Assembly (NCBI GenBank): GCA_042088875.1
Contig: JBELLF010000015.1
Coordinates: forward strand, 1-21,727
Length of the DNA: 21,727 nt
Direction: 5' to 3'
From: Marisimplicoccus framensis_A
GTDB taxonomy: Bacteria > Bacteroidota > Bacteroidia > Flavobacteriales > Flavobacteriaceae
The translations under genes and the position numbers were made by a program. Below the pieces are notes generated by a model. It was not told where the DNA came from, did not search any database, and saw only the letters and a program-made list of their open reading frames with translations. This document shows positions 7,660 to 15,367 of the stretch, piece after piece (position 1 is the first letter of the stretch; each line of letters opens with the position of its first letter).

Positions 7660-8708
7660 TGATTAACTATTTCAAACAATTTATTAAAAATTTCAGTATT
7701 ATCATAAACACCCTTAAAGTTGTGGGCCTTATATCCAGAGCTAAAAACCGGAACCATAGTAGCAGTATGACTTCCAGATACATATTTATTTTTAACCTTG
7801 GATTTTAATAAATCACCTCCTGTAATTGCAGCCCCTCCAGTCTCATGATCAGCAGTTATTACAACAAGTGTATTGTCATCATTATCGATAAAATCAAAAA
7901 CTGTTTTAATTGTATTATCAAATTCAATCATCTCGCTATTCATGTGCATAGGATCATTATCATGACTTCCCCAATCTATTTGAGCTGATTCAATAAGAAG
8001 AAAAAAGGGTTTATCTAGACTCTCTAACTTTTGAATTGTAGATTCAACCAGACTCGGTAAAGATGGCTCTCTGCCTTTATGCTTTTCAATAGGATCGTCA
8101 TAACTAGTTAAATATCCAATTTTATTAGAATAATTATTATTATATGTCTCAATACTGGTTGCAAAAAAATAGTCTTCCATCTCAGCTAGTAAATTTCTAT
8201 TATCTGATCTATTATTAAAATATCTTTCACCTCCTCCAACAAAGAAATTTATTCCACTTTTTGCAAGCTGACTTGCAATATCTTCGTACTGATATCTACT
8301 TTTTACCTTTGAATAGTATGATGCAGGAGTTGCATGAACTATAGTAGAGGTAACTATTATTCCAGTTGAGTAGCCTAAATCTTTACAAATTTCTAAAATA
8401 CTTTTTACTGGTTTATAATTATCATCCATTCCAACCACTCTATTTTTTGTTTTTACACCAGATGACATTGCAGTTCCAGCTGCAGCGGAATCAGTAATTA
8501 ATTTGTCTGATGAGTGAGTCTTAATCAATCCAACATATTTGGATCTCTCCAAAGATGTATAATTATTATTAGAGTACATTCCAGATGAAATTTGGGAAAG
8601 GCCCATACCATCTCCAATCATCATAATAATATTTGGTTTTTTTGAATTTTGACTTTGGACAGTAAAACAACTTAAAGTAATTAAAAGAAAAAGGGTTTTT
8701 TTAATCAT
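7656..8708 (-). CDS. Secreted alkaline phosphatase (PhoA family)
   Basis: 350 residues with a signal peptide (hydrophobic 5-16, likely cut near VQSQ, 17-20). Releases phosphate from organic phosphomonoesters outside the inner membrane. The PhoA-type active site is complete: D33 (GDGMG), nucleophile S74 in TDSAAAGTA, H125-T127 (HATP), E240, D245 and H249 (ESAQIDWGSHDND), D287-H288 (TADHETGG) and H314 (SGSHT). It is shorter than E. coli PhoA (~470) but similar to compact bacterial homologues. It is translationally coupled to the downstream D-aminoacylase-like gene, an odd pairing. 27 bases separate it from waaA upstream. I see no recognisable Pho-box. Confidence 0.92.
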   Translation of the reverse strand: MIKKTLFLLITLSCFTVQSQNSKKPNIIMMIGDGMGLSQISSGMYSNNNYTSLERSKYVGLIKTHSSDKLITDSAAAGTAMSSGVKTKNRVVGMDDNYKPVKSILEICKDLGYSTGIIVTSTIVHATPASYYSKVKSRYQYEDIASQLAKSGINFFVGGGERYFNNRSDNRNLLAEMEDYFFATSIETYNNNYSNKIGYLTSYDDPIEKHKGREPSLPSLVESTIQKLESLDKPFFLLIESAQIDWGSHDNDPMHMNSEMIEFDNTIKTVFDFIDNDDNTLVVITADHETGGAAITGGDLLKSKVKNKYVSGSHTATMVPVFSSGYKAHNFKGVYDNTEIFNKLFEIVNQ

Positions 8709-8712
8709 AATG

Positions 8713-8720
8713 CAAAGTTA
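8713..8720 (-). promoter_or_regulatory. Possible -7 element for alkaline phosphatase
   Basis: The minus strand reads TAACTTTG, an exact TAnnTTTG, ending 4 bases before the ATG at 8708, so a nearly leaderless message is predicted. No -33 TTG at the right distance. Weak call. Confidence 0.3.
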
Positions 8721-8735
8721 AATTTATATATCAGA

Positions 8736-9971
8736 TCATTGTAAAGTTTTTATTAATGAATCAATAACTTTTCTGTTGTTTTTTTCATTTTCGTAAATAT
8801 AGCCTGAATTGATTTTACCTAATTTTTTCTCTTTTTCTTCTCTAAGACATAGTTCATTAAATATTTTTGAAAATTCAACAGAATTGTTTATTGATATTAC
8901 ACCGCCTAAATCAATTAAATCTTCTGCCTCTTTAAATCCATGATATAAATTTCCTATAATAACTGGACATGAAAAAACTGAAGGCTCAAGAATATTATGA
9001 AGACTATTATTAGAAAAACCCCCACCTACATAACAAAAGTTTGCATATTTATACATATACCTAAGTTTTCCAATTGAGTCAACAATTAATACCTTTTTTT
9101 GAAAGTCTTCTTCTTTTATAAGACATGATAGTTTGACACAAGAATTTCCAAAAATATTCTCTAGCTCCTTTATTTGTTTTTTGGATACTTCGTGGGGTGC
9201 AATAATGGACTTGATATTACTGCTTCCTATAGATTCTTTTATAATTTTTATATCTCTTCTCCAAACACTTCCTGCAATAAAACATTTATTATTTTTAATA
9301 AACTTTTCAATAACATCAATATTTTTATTTTCATTAAGTGTTTTAATTACAGATGTAAATCTAGAGTCACCTGATTCAACTACATTTTGGATGGAGTACT
9401 TATTAAGTATTAATTTTGAGTTATTATCTTGAACATAAAAAAAATCGATCATTTTTAATTTGTTTAAAAACCATTTACCAAAGATTCCAAAATAAAAATT
9501 ACTATGCTTAAATTTTGAAGAAACTGAATAAATAATTGAGTTATTCTCTTTTAATTCAGATATATAATTAGGCCATAAATCATTTTTGATAATTACTGCA
9601 ACTTTAGGATTCACATATTTTATAAACTTTTTAGAGTTATTTGAAGAATCAATTGGCAAATAAGTAATAGAATCAGCGTGCTTATAATTTTTAACATTTT
9701 CATAGCCAGATGGAGAGAAAAATGTGACAAGAATTTTTAGGTTATTGACTTTGATTTTTAATTCTTCAATTATTGGTCTGGCAATTTCAAATTCTCCCAA
9801 TGATGATACATGAAACCAAATATTTTTTTCATTGGGATTAATCTCATTTTTCAAAATTCTAAATGCTTTTTTTCTGCCTTTGTGAAATAGATCTATTTTT
9901 TTTGAAAATAATCTAAATGGTATGCTTAAAGCATTAATAGTAATGATAAATATTTCATAAATAATTTTCAC
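8736..9971 (-). CDS. waaA: 3-deoxy-D-manno-octulosonic acid (Kdo) transferase, WaaA/KdtA
   Basis: GT30 glycosyltransferase that adds Kdo from CMP-Kdo to the lipid IVA precursor at the inner membrane. 411 residues, normal length. Motifs: N-terminal hydrophobic anchor (about 3-19), WFHVSSLGEFE with catalytic E60, TFFSPSGYE (83-91), LWPNYI (132-137), GDSRFTSV (201-208), PHE (259-261), and the nucleotide-sugar region GGGFSNNSLHNILEP (316-330) followed by PVIIGNLYHGF. The K in IIKNDLWPN, where E. coli has Glu, seems usual for Bacteroidota KdtA. It works in the same pathway as LpxK, coded 8 kb away. It is divergent from the sugar aminotransferase, with only 41 bases between starts. Confidence 0.93.
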   Translation of the reverse strand: MKIIYEIFIITINALSIPFRLFSKKIDLFHKGRKKAFRILKNEINPNEKNIWFHVSSLGEFEIARPIIEELKIKVNNLKILVTFFSPSGYENVKNYKHADSITYLPIDSSNNSKKFIKYVNPKVAVIIKNDLWPNYISELKENNSIIYSVSSKFKHSNFYFGIFGKWFLNKLKMIDFFYVQDNNSKLILNKYSIQNVVESGDSRFTSVIKTLNENKNIDVIEKFIKNNKCFIAGSVWRRDIKIIKESIGSSNIKSIIAPHEVSKKQIKELENIFGNSCVKLSCLIKEEDFQKKVLIVDSIGKLRYMYKYANFCYVGGGFSNNSLHNILEPSVFSCPVIIGNLYHGFKEAEDLIDLGGVISINNSVEFSKIFNELCLREEKEKKLGKINSGYIYENEKNNRKVIDSLIKTLQ

Positions 9972-9984
9972 CAGTTCCTTTTTC

Positions 9985-9992
9985 CAAAAATA
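9985..9992 (-). promoter_or_regulatory. -7 promoter element of waaA
   Basis: The minus strand reads TATTTTTG, an exact TAnnTTTG, ending 13 bases before the waaA ATG. No TTG at 17-23 bases upstream. It lies only 6 bases from the oppositely oriented -7 element at 9999-10006, so the two promoters would overlap back to back. Confidence 0.4.
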
Positions 9993-9998
9993 CTTTTT

Positions 9999-10006
9999 TA
10001 ATTTTG
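9999..10006 (+). promoter_or_regulatory. -7 promoter element of the DegT-type aminotransferase gene
   Basis: TAATTTTG matches TAnnTTTG exactly and ends 6 bases before the ATG at 10013, which would place the transcript start at or next to the start codon. No clear -33. It supports choosing ATG 10013 over the in-frame TTG at 10004, which lies inside the element. Confidence 0.4.
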
Positions 10007-10012
10007 TTTTCG

Positions 10013-11143
10013 ATGAAAAAAATCAACATGGTTGACCTTAACGGTCAATATAGAAAAATTAGATGGCAGGTTAACAGAGAGATTAAAAAAGTAATTAAAT
10101 CATCATCTTTTATAAATGGTCCCTCAGTTAAAGAATTTCAAAAGAATTTACAGAACTTTTTAGGTATTAGACATGTAATTCCATGTGCCAATGGTACAGA
10201 TGCTCTTCAGGTTGCATTAATGTCTCTTGAATTAAATCAAGGAGATGAGGTCATCACAACAAATTTCTCATTTGCTTCAACTATAGAAGTAATTCTTCTT
10301 CTTGGATTAAAGCCTGTTGTAGTAGATATTGACCCAAAGACATTCAATATAAATCCTAGCTTAATAAAAGACAAAATTAGTGATAAGACTAAAGCTATAA
10401 TTCCAGTTCACTTGTTCGGACAAACTTGTAATATGCAAGAAATTCTTGAAATAGCCAATAAACATAATTTATTTGTTATTGAGGATAATGCTCAAGCTCT
10501 AGGGTCAAAGTATAAATTTTCAAGCTCTGAAAAACAGATGGCTGGTACTATTGGAGATATTTCTACTACATCTTTTTTTCCTTCAAAGAATTTAGGTTGT
10601 TACGGTGATGGAGGTGCCATTATGACAAACTCAGATAATCTAGCATACAAGATAAGAGGATTGGTTAATCATGGTATGTATGAAAGATATTATCATGATG
10701 AGATTGGTGTAAACTCTAGACTTGATTCTATTCAAGCCGCAATTTTAAATGTAAAACTGAAGTATCTAAACAAATACAATAATAGTAGAAAAGAATCTGC
10801 TAAATTATATAACGAAAAGTTTGATAAGATTGAACTTCTTGAGACTCCATTTGTTGAATCTGATTCTGATACTCATGTTTATCATCAGTACACTTTAAAG
10901 GTTAAAAATGGAATGAGAGATAAATTGGCTGAACAACTTTCAAAAAATAATATTCCATTTGGTATATACTACCCCCTCGGATTTCATGAACAAAAGGCTT
11001 ATAAACAAGAATTTATGTCTGACAACGACTTTCCAGTTACTAATCAAGTAAAAAATGAGGTGATTTCATTACCAATGCATACAGAGCTTTCAAAGAGACA
11101 GATAACTTATATCACAGATACTATTTCTAGTTTTTTTGAATAA
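10013..11143 (+). CDS. DegT/DnrJ/EryC1/StrS-family sugar aminotransferase
   Basis: PLP-dependent transaminase acting on a nucleotide-linked keto-sugar (WbpE/WecE-like), 376 residues from the ATG. Visible: GTDAL (61-65, phosphate-binding loop), IEDNAQALG with D158 (pyridine N) and Q161, SFFPSKNLGCYGDGGA with Schiff-base K192, and the diagnostic NHGMYERYYHDEIGVNSRLDSIQAA segment (219-243). Amino donor probably glutamate. The divergent pairing with waaA suggests a part in making an amino sugar for lipopolysaccharide or surface polysaccharide; a GnnB-like role in diamino lipid A is one option, but there is no gnnA partner here. A TTG at 10004 could add three residues but overlaps the presumed promoter element. 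Confidence 0.88.
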   Translation: MKKINMVDLNGQYRKIRWQVNREIKKVIKSSSFINGPSVKEFQKNLQNFLGIRHVIPCANGTDALQVALMSLELNQGDEVITTNFSFASTIEVILLLGLKPVVVDIDPKTFNINPSLIKDKISDKTKAIIPVHLFGQTCNMQEILEIANKHNLFVIEDNAQALGSKYKFSSSEKQMAGTIGDISTTSFFPSKNLGCYGDGGAIMTNSDNLAYKIRGLVNHGMYERYYHDEIGVNSRLDSIQAAILNVKLKYLNKYNNSRKESAKLYNEKFDKIELLETPFVESDSDTHVYHQYTLKVKNGMRDKLAEQLSKNNIPFGIYYPLGFHEQKAYKQEFMSDNDFPVTNQVKNEVISLPMHTELSKRQITYITDTISSFFE

Positions 11144-11178
11144 TTATTCATTTCTTCTACTTTAGTAAAAAAATATAA

Positions 11179-12450
11179 ATGAGAATAATACTTTTACTTC
11201 TGTCTTTGTTTACGGTTTCAGCTCAAGACATCTATATACATGCTGGAAAAATTTATGATACTAACTCCGGAAAATTAAGTTCAGAAAAAACTATTATAAT
11301 TTCAAGTAATATAATCAAGTCAATAGAAAATGGATACATAGAAGCAAGTGACAATGATATAGAGATATACGACTTAAAATCTAAAGTTGTAATGCCTGGA
11401 TTGATTGATTTCCATGTTCATATGGAGAGTCAATCAGGTGGTCAAGATAGATATGTAAGAAGATTTCAAGACAATAAGGCAGATGTAGCTTTTAGATCTT
11501 CGGTTATTGCAAAGAAGACTCTTATGTCAGGGTTTACATCAGTCCGAGATGTTGGGGGATCTGGTGTAAATATCTCATTAAGAAACGCTATTAATAATGG
11601 TGTTATTCCAGGCCCTAGAATTTTTACTTCAGGAAAAACAATTGCTACTACTGGTGGTCATGGCGATAGGACAAATGGTTTTAGAGATGATCTTGTTGAT
11701 GATCCAGGTCCTGAGCAGGGAGTTGTAAACTCTATTGCTGATGCTAGAAAGGCTGTCAGATATAGATATAAAAATGGAGCTGATTTAATTAAAATTACTG
11801 CAACAGGAGGAGTAATGAGTTTAGCTAAAAATGGGCAAAACCCTCAATTTAATGAAGAAGTAATAAGAGAAATTATTAAAACCGCAGATGACTACGGTAT
11901 GCATGTTGCAGCTCATGCTCATGGAGACGAAGGTATGTTTAGAGCTGTAAATGCAGGTGTTACTACTATTGAACATGGATCAATTATGGCAGATAGAACA
12001 ATGAGACTTATGAAAGAAAAACAAACTTATTTAGTCCCAACTATAAGTGCTGGTGAACATGTAGCTAAAATGGCTAAAATTCCTGGATATTATCCTGAAA
12101 TAATAATACCTAAAGCCCTTGAAGTAGGAGTACAGAATAAAGCTACCACAAAAAAAGCCTATAAAATGGGTGTTCCAATTGCCTTTGGAACTGATGCAGG
12201 TGTTTTTCCTCATGGAGATAATGCTGGAGAATTTGTTTACATGAAAGAAATTGGAATTCCAGCTGAGTATTCCTTAAACTCTGCAACAATAACAAACGCC
12301 AAACTATTGAATATGGAAAACCTTTTAGGCCAATTAAAGGAGGGATTTTATGCTGATATCATTGCAGTTGATGAAAGTCCTCTAGAAAATATTGCTACTT
12401 TAGAAAATGTAATTTTTGTTATGAAAGACGGTAAAGTCTATAAAAATTAA
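11179..12450 (+). CDS. Secreted metal-dependent amidohydrolase (imidazolonepropionase/prolidase-like, COG1228)
   Basis: 423 residues with a cleavable signal peptide (RIILLLLSLFTVSAQ; likely cut after A15 or Q16). Binuclear metal site of the amidohydrolase superfamily: H79 and H81 in DFHVH, bridging carboxylated K205 in LIKITATGG, H246 and H248 in AAHAHG, H266 in IEHGS, and catalytic D339 in GTDAG. A beta-sandwich domain frames the barrel at both ends (IYIHAGKIYD; GFYADIIAVDESP and VMKDGKVY). Members hydrolyse imidazole rings, Xaa-Pro/Xaa-Arg dipeptides or similar; periplasmic location favours peptide scavenging. It follows the aminotransferase by 35 bases without a visible terminator, and its stop interlocks with fabD in TTAA. 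Confidence 0.9.
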   Translation: MRIILLLLSLFTVSAQDIYIHAGKIYDTNSGKLSSEKTIIISSNIIKSIENGYIEASDNDIEIYDLKSKVVMPGLIDFHVHMESQSGGQDRYVRRFQDNKADVAFRSSVIAKKTLMSGFTSVRDVGGSGVNISLRNAINNGVIPGPRIFTSGKTIATTGGHGDRTNGFRDDLVDDPGPEQGVVNSIADARKAVRYRYKNGADLIKITATGGVMSLAKNGQNPQFNEEVIREIIKTADDYGMHVAAHAHGDEGMFRAVNAGVTTIEHGSIMADRTMRLMKEKQTYLVPTISAGEHVAKMAKIPGYYPEIIIPKALEVGVQNKATTKKAYKMGVPIAFGTDAGVFPHGDNAGEFVYMKEIGIPAEYSLNSATITNAKLLNMENLLGQLKEGFYADIIAVDESPLENIATLENVIFVMKDGKVYKN

Positions 12451-13319
12451 ATTTTTGAGACTATTACTTCAGGATTAATTTTTCTTATTAATCCCTGAAG
12501 AGTATTACCAGGCCCAACCTCAACAAATTCATTAATACCGTCGTTAACCATTTCATTTACACTCTGACTCCAGAGTACTGCTCCTGTTAATTGACTTAAT
12601 AGATTCATTTTGATTATTTCAGGGTCTGTTACTGGCTTAGCACAAAAGTTTTGATAGATATTACAAATTGGCTTTCTAAACTCAGTCTTATCAATTCCGT
12701 CTTTGAGCTCTTTCTTGGCTGACTCCATAAGATCTGAATGAAAAGCACCACTAACTGGAAGTATTAAAGCTCTTTTTGCGCCTCTCTCTTTAAGAATTTG
12801 GCAAGCTTTTTCAACTGCATTACATTCTCCAGAAATTACCAATTGACCTGGACAATTGTAATTAGCAGGTTTCACATTTTCACCTATTTCATTACAAACA
12901 TCCTCAACAATTTTATTTTCTAGCCCTAAAATTGCTGCCATTGTTCCGTTAGTTTTTTGACAAGCTTCTTGCATAGCATTTGCTCTAATTGAGACTAACT
13001 TTAATCCATCCTCAAAACTTAATGCCTCAGATGAAACTAATGAAGAGAATTCACCAAGTGAATGTCCTGCACAAGCTTGAGGCTTAAACTCCTTTGAAGT
13101 AAGAGCAGATATTACAGAATGAATGAAAATTGAGGGTTGAGTAACTTTTGTTTGTAAAAGATCCTCAGGTGTTCCCTCAAACATTAAGTTGGTAATATTA
13201 AATCCTAAAATATCATTTGATTTATTAAATAAATTTCTAGACTCAGATATATTATCATAAATTTCTTTACCCATTCCAGGTTTCTGTGATCCTTGACCAG
13301 GAAAAACAAATGCTTTCAT
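12447..13319 (-). CDS. fabD: Malonyl-CoA:ACP transacylase FabD
   Basis: Transfers malonyl from CoA to acyl carrier protein for fatty acid synthesis, in the cytoplasm. 290 residues, normal length. FPGQGSQ (6-12), nucleophile S87 in AGHSLGE, R112 (SIRANAMQEA), catalytic H194 in GAFHSDLM, and VGPGNTL (268-274) are all present. It is the last gene of a tight minus-strand operon (DUF151 nuclease, thyA, folA, fabD): its ATG is 1 base from the folA stop. The 3' end overlaps the amidohydrolase gene by 4 bases. Confidence 0.96.
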   Translation of the reverse strand: MKAFVFPGQGSQKPGMGKEIYDNISESRNLFNKSNDILGFNITNLMFEGTPEDLLQTKVTQPSIFIHSVISALTSKEFKPQACAGHSLGEFSSLVSSEALSFEDGLKLVSIRANAMQEACQKTNGTMAAILGLENKIVEDVCNEIGENVKPANYNCPGQLVISGECNAVEKACQILKERGAKRALILPVSGAFHSDLMESAKKELKDGIDKTEFRKPICNIYQNFCAKPVTDPEIIKMNLLSQLTGAVLWSQSVNEMVNDGINEFVEVGPGNTLQGLIRKINPEVIVSKI

Positions 13320-13320
13320 A

Positions 13321-13815
13321 TTATTTCCTTATGTATGTTAAAAAAGAATATTTTGTATTACTATCATCATCTAAATAATTAACTAACTCGGTAGCAAGCT
13401 CAAATTTATCCATAGGGATGTCAGGGAAAAAAGCATCTCCTTGATAATCTTTATAAACCCTTGTTAATTCTATCTTATCAACAAGATTAATTGTCTGCGA
13501 GTATATCTCCCCTCCGCCAATTATAAATGGTTGTAAATCCTCTCTACATACTTCTATAGCATATTCAATACTACTAAATACCTCAATACCTTCTGGAGAA
13601 TAATCTTCATTCCTTGTAACAACAATATTTCTTCTGTTTGGTAATGGACTAGGTAAAGATTCAAAGGTCTTTCTGCCCATAATAACTGAATGACCTTGAG
13701 TCAACTTTTTAAATCTTTTTAAATCCTTTGGAATATTCCAAATCAACTTATTATCTAACCCAATAACATTATTTGTTGAAGCTGCTGCGATAATTGTAAG
13801 TTCACTTTTAATCAT
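13321..13815 (-). CDS. folA: Dihydrofolate reductase
   Basis: NADPH-dependent reduction of dihydrofolate to tetrahydrofolate. 164 residues. Family landmarks: NNVIGLDNKLIWNIPKDLKRF with acidic active-site D31 and W26, VIMGRKTFESLP (44-55), NRRNIVVTRN (60-69), and IIGGGEIY (98-105). It lies 2 bases downstream of thyA. Thymidylate synthase produces the dihydrofolate that this enzyme recycles, the classic functional pairing. Confidence 0.96.
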   Translation of the reverse strand: MIKSELTIIAAASTNNVIGLDNKLIWNIPKDLKRFKKLTQGHSVIMGRKTFESLPSPLPNRRNIVVTRNEDYSPEGIEVFSSIEYAIEVCREDLQPFIIGGGEIYSQTINLVDKIELTRVYKDYQGDAFFPDIPMDKFELATELVNYLDDDSNTKYSFLTYIRK

Positions 13816-13817
13816 AA

Positions 13818-14642
13818 TTAAACAGAAATCTTACCCTTTATTGATGGATGTGAATTATAATCTAAGATTTCTATATCCTCATATTTAAAATCTTCAATTT
13901 TTTTTACAAGAGGGTTAAGTTTAAGTTTAGGTAATTTCATTGGTTCTCTTGTTAACTGAAGATCAACTTGCTCTAAATGATTTAAATAAATATGAGTGTC
14001 ACCAAATGAATGTATGAAATCTCCAACATCATATTCACATACTTGAGCTATCATATGAGTTAAAAGAGCATATGAAGCTATATTAAATGGAACACCTAGA
14101 AATACATCTGCACTTCTCTGATACATTTGACAGGATAGTTTACTATCCGAAACATAAAACTGAAAAAATGCATGACATGGAGGCAAAGCTGCCTTTCCAT
14201 TTTTAACATTATCACTGAATGATTTTGAACTATCAGGAATAATATTTGGATTCCAGGCTGTTACTATCATTCTTCTACTTGATGGGTTATTTTTAAGCGA
14301 ATAAATTACATCCTTTAACTGGTCTATGCCATCAGAATTCCAGTTTCTCCACTGGTGTCCATAAATTGGACCAAGATTTCCATTAATATCAGCCCACTCA
14401 TCCCATATGGTTACACCATTCTCTTTGAGATACTTTATGTTTGTATCACCATTTATAAACCATATAAGTTCATGTATTATTGATCTTAAATGAAGTTTCT
14501 TAGTAGTGACAAGAGGAAAACCTTCTTGAAGATTAAACCTCATTTGATATCCAAAGACACCAATTGTACCTGTACCAGTCCTGTCCTCTTTTTTTACTCC
14601 TTTTTCTTTTATGTGATGAAGTAAATCTAAATATTGTTTCAT
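13818..14642 (-). CDS. thyA: Thymidylate synthase ThyA
   Basis: Methylates dUMP to dTMP with methylene-tetrahydrofolate. 274 residues, about 10 longer than E. coli ThyA because of an insertion (about 139-149) just before the active site. Seen: R21 in EDRTGTGT (phosphate binding), HELIWFINGDTN (57-68), WDEWAD (80-85), GPIYGHQWR (91-99), nucleophile C156 in LPPCHAFFQF, QRSADVFLGVPFNIASYA with N187, and DTHIYLNH. The ATG shares one base with the upstream DUF151 stop (TAATG), which suggests translational coupling. Confidence 0.97.
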   Translation of the reverse strand: MKQYLDLLHHIKEKGVKKEDRTGTGTIGVFGYQMRFNLQEGFPLVTTKKLHLRSIIHELIWFINGDTNIKYLKENGVTIWDEWADINGNLGPIYGHQWRNWNSDGIDQLKDVIYSLKNNPSSRRMIVTAWNPNIIPDSSKSFSDNVKNGKAALPPCHAFFQFYVSDSKLSCQMYQRSADVFLGVPFNIASYALLTHMIAQVCEYDVGDFIHSFGDTHIYLNHLEQVDLQLTREPMKLPKLKLNPLVKKIEDFKYEDIEILDYNSHPSIKGKISV

Positions 14643-15265
14643 TATACCTTTTTTCTAGTATCTAATTCATCTCTTAATCTAGCAGCTAATTCATATTCTT
14701 CATTTTGAATACTTTTTTCTAGCATCTTTTTAATGTTTGTGGTTGAAATTTTTTTAATATCCTTAGTGTTTTTAGTTCTAGAATCATTTGAATCGGATAT
14801 ATTATCTTTAAAAAAGTTTTCATCTGTGAGATTAATTCCCTCTGCGTATTTTTTATCATCTTCAAACCCAACTTCATCTAAAATTTCTTTAGTTACAAAA
14901 ACAGGAGCATTAAATCTAATTGATAAAGCAATAGCATCAGATGTTCTTGAATCAATTTTTACCACTTCACTATCTTTTTCACATACCATATTTGAATAGA
15001 AAACACCTTCACTTAATTTATGAATAATTACATGGTTTAAACTTATACCAAATCTATCAGCAAATCCTTTAAATAGTTCATGAGTAAGAGGCCTAGTAGT
15101 CTTATTTTTTTTTTCTAGTGCAATTGCTATTGACTGTGCTTCAAACCCTCCTATTACGATAGGTAATTTTTTGTTACCATTAACTTCATCTAAAATCAAT
15201 GCAAAGGCTCCTGAAGTATTATCACTATATGAAATCCCATGAATTTTTAGCTCTACCAATTCCAT
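14642..15265 (-). CDS. Bifunctional nuclease family protein (DUF151) with C-terminal UVR motif
   Basis: 207 residues. The N-terminal DUF151 domain (about 1-135) contains LPIVIGGFEAQSIA (34-47), TRPLTHEL (57-64) and IDSRTSDAIALSIRF (104-118), the hallmarks of the BFN domain, a proposed DNase/RNase in plants and bacteria. After an acidic/basic linker (about 136-175), the C-terminus carries a UvrB/UvrC-type motif (NEEYELAARLRDELD, 188-202), usually a protein-interaction coil. It is the first gene of the thyA-folA-fabD operon and is divergent from the E1-beta gene. Its cellular role in Bacteroidota is unknown. I could not find a convincing promoter in the 102 bases upstream. Confidence 0.88.
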   Translation of the reverse strand: MELVELKIHGISYSDNTSGAFALILDEVNGNKKLPIVIGGFEAQSIAIALEKKNKTTRPLTHELFKGFADRFGISLNHVIIHKLSEGVFYSNMVCEKDSEVVKIDSRTSDAIALSIRFNAPVFVTKEILDEVGFEDDKKYAEGINLTDENFFKDNISDSNDSRTKNTKDIKKISTTNIKKMLEKSIQNEEYELAARLRDELDTRKKV

Positions 15266-15367
15266 TTAAAATTATAATATCACAAATTAATTAAATAAAA
15301 TTTAAATCTCATTAATGGACTATAGGAAATATTTTTTTTATGATTAAATTCGCATAAATTTAAATCT

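Noticed and set aside
9133..9432. Two overlapping plus-strand open frames antisense to waaA
   Set aside because: Both are low-complexity, Phe/Ile/Ser-rich translations that mirror the AT-rich coding strand of waaA.
10004..10012. TTG start for the sugar aminotransferase gene, three codons upstream of the ATG
   Set aside because: It sits within the exact -7 promoter match. The ATG at 10013 gives a family-typical N-terminus.
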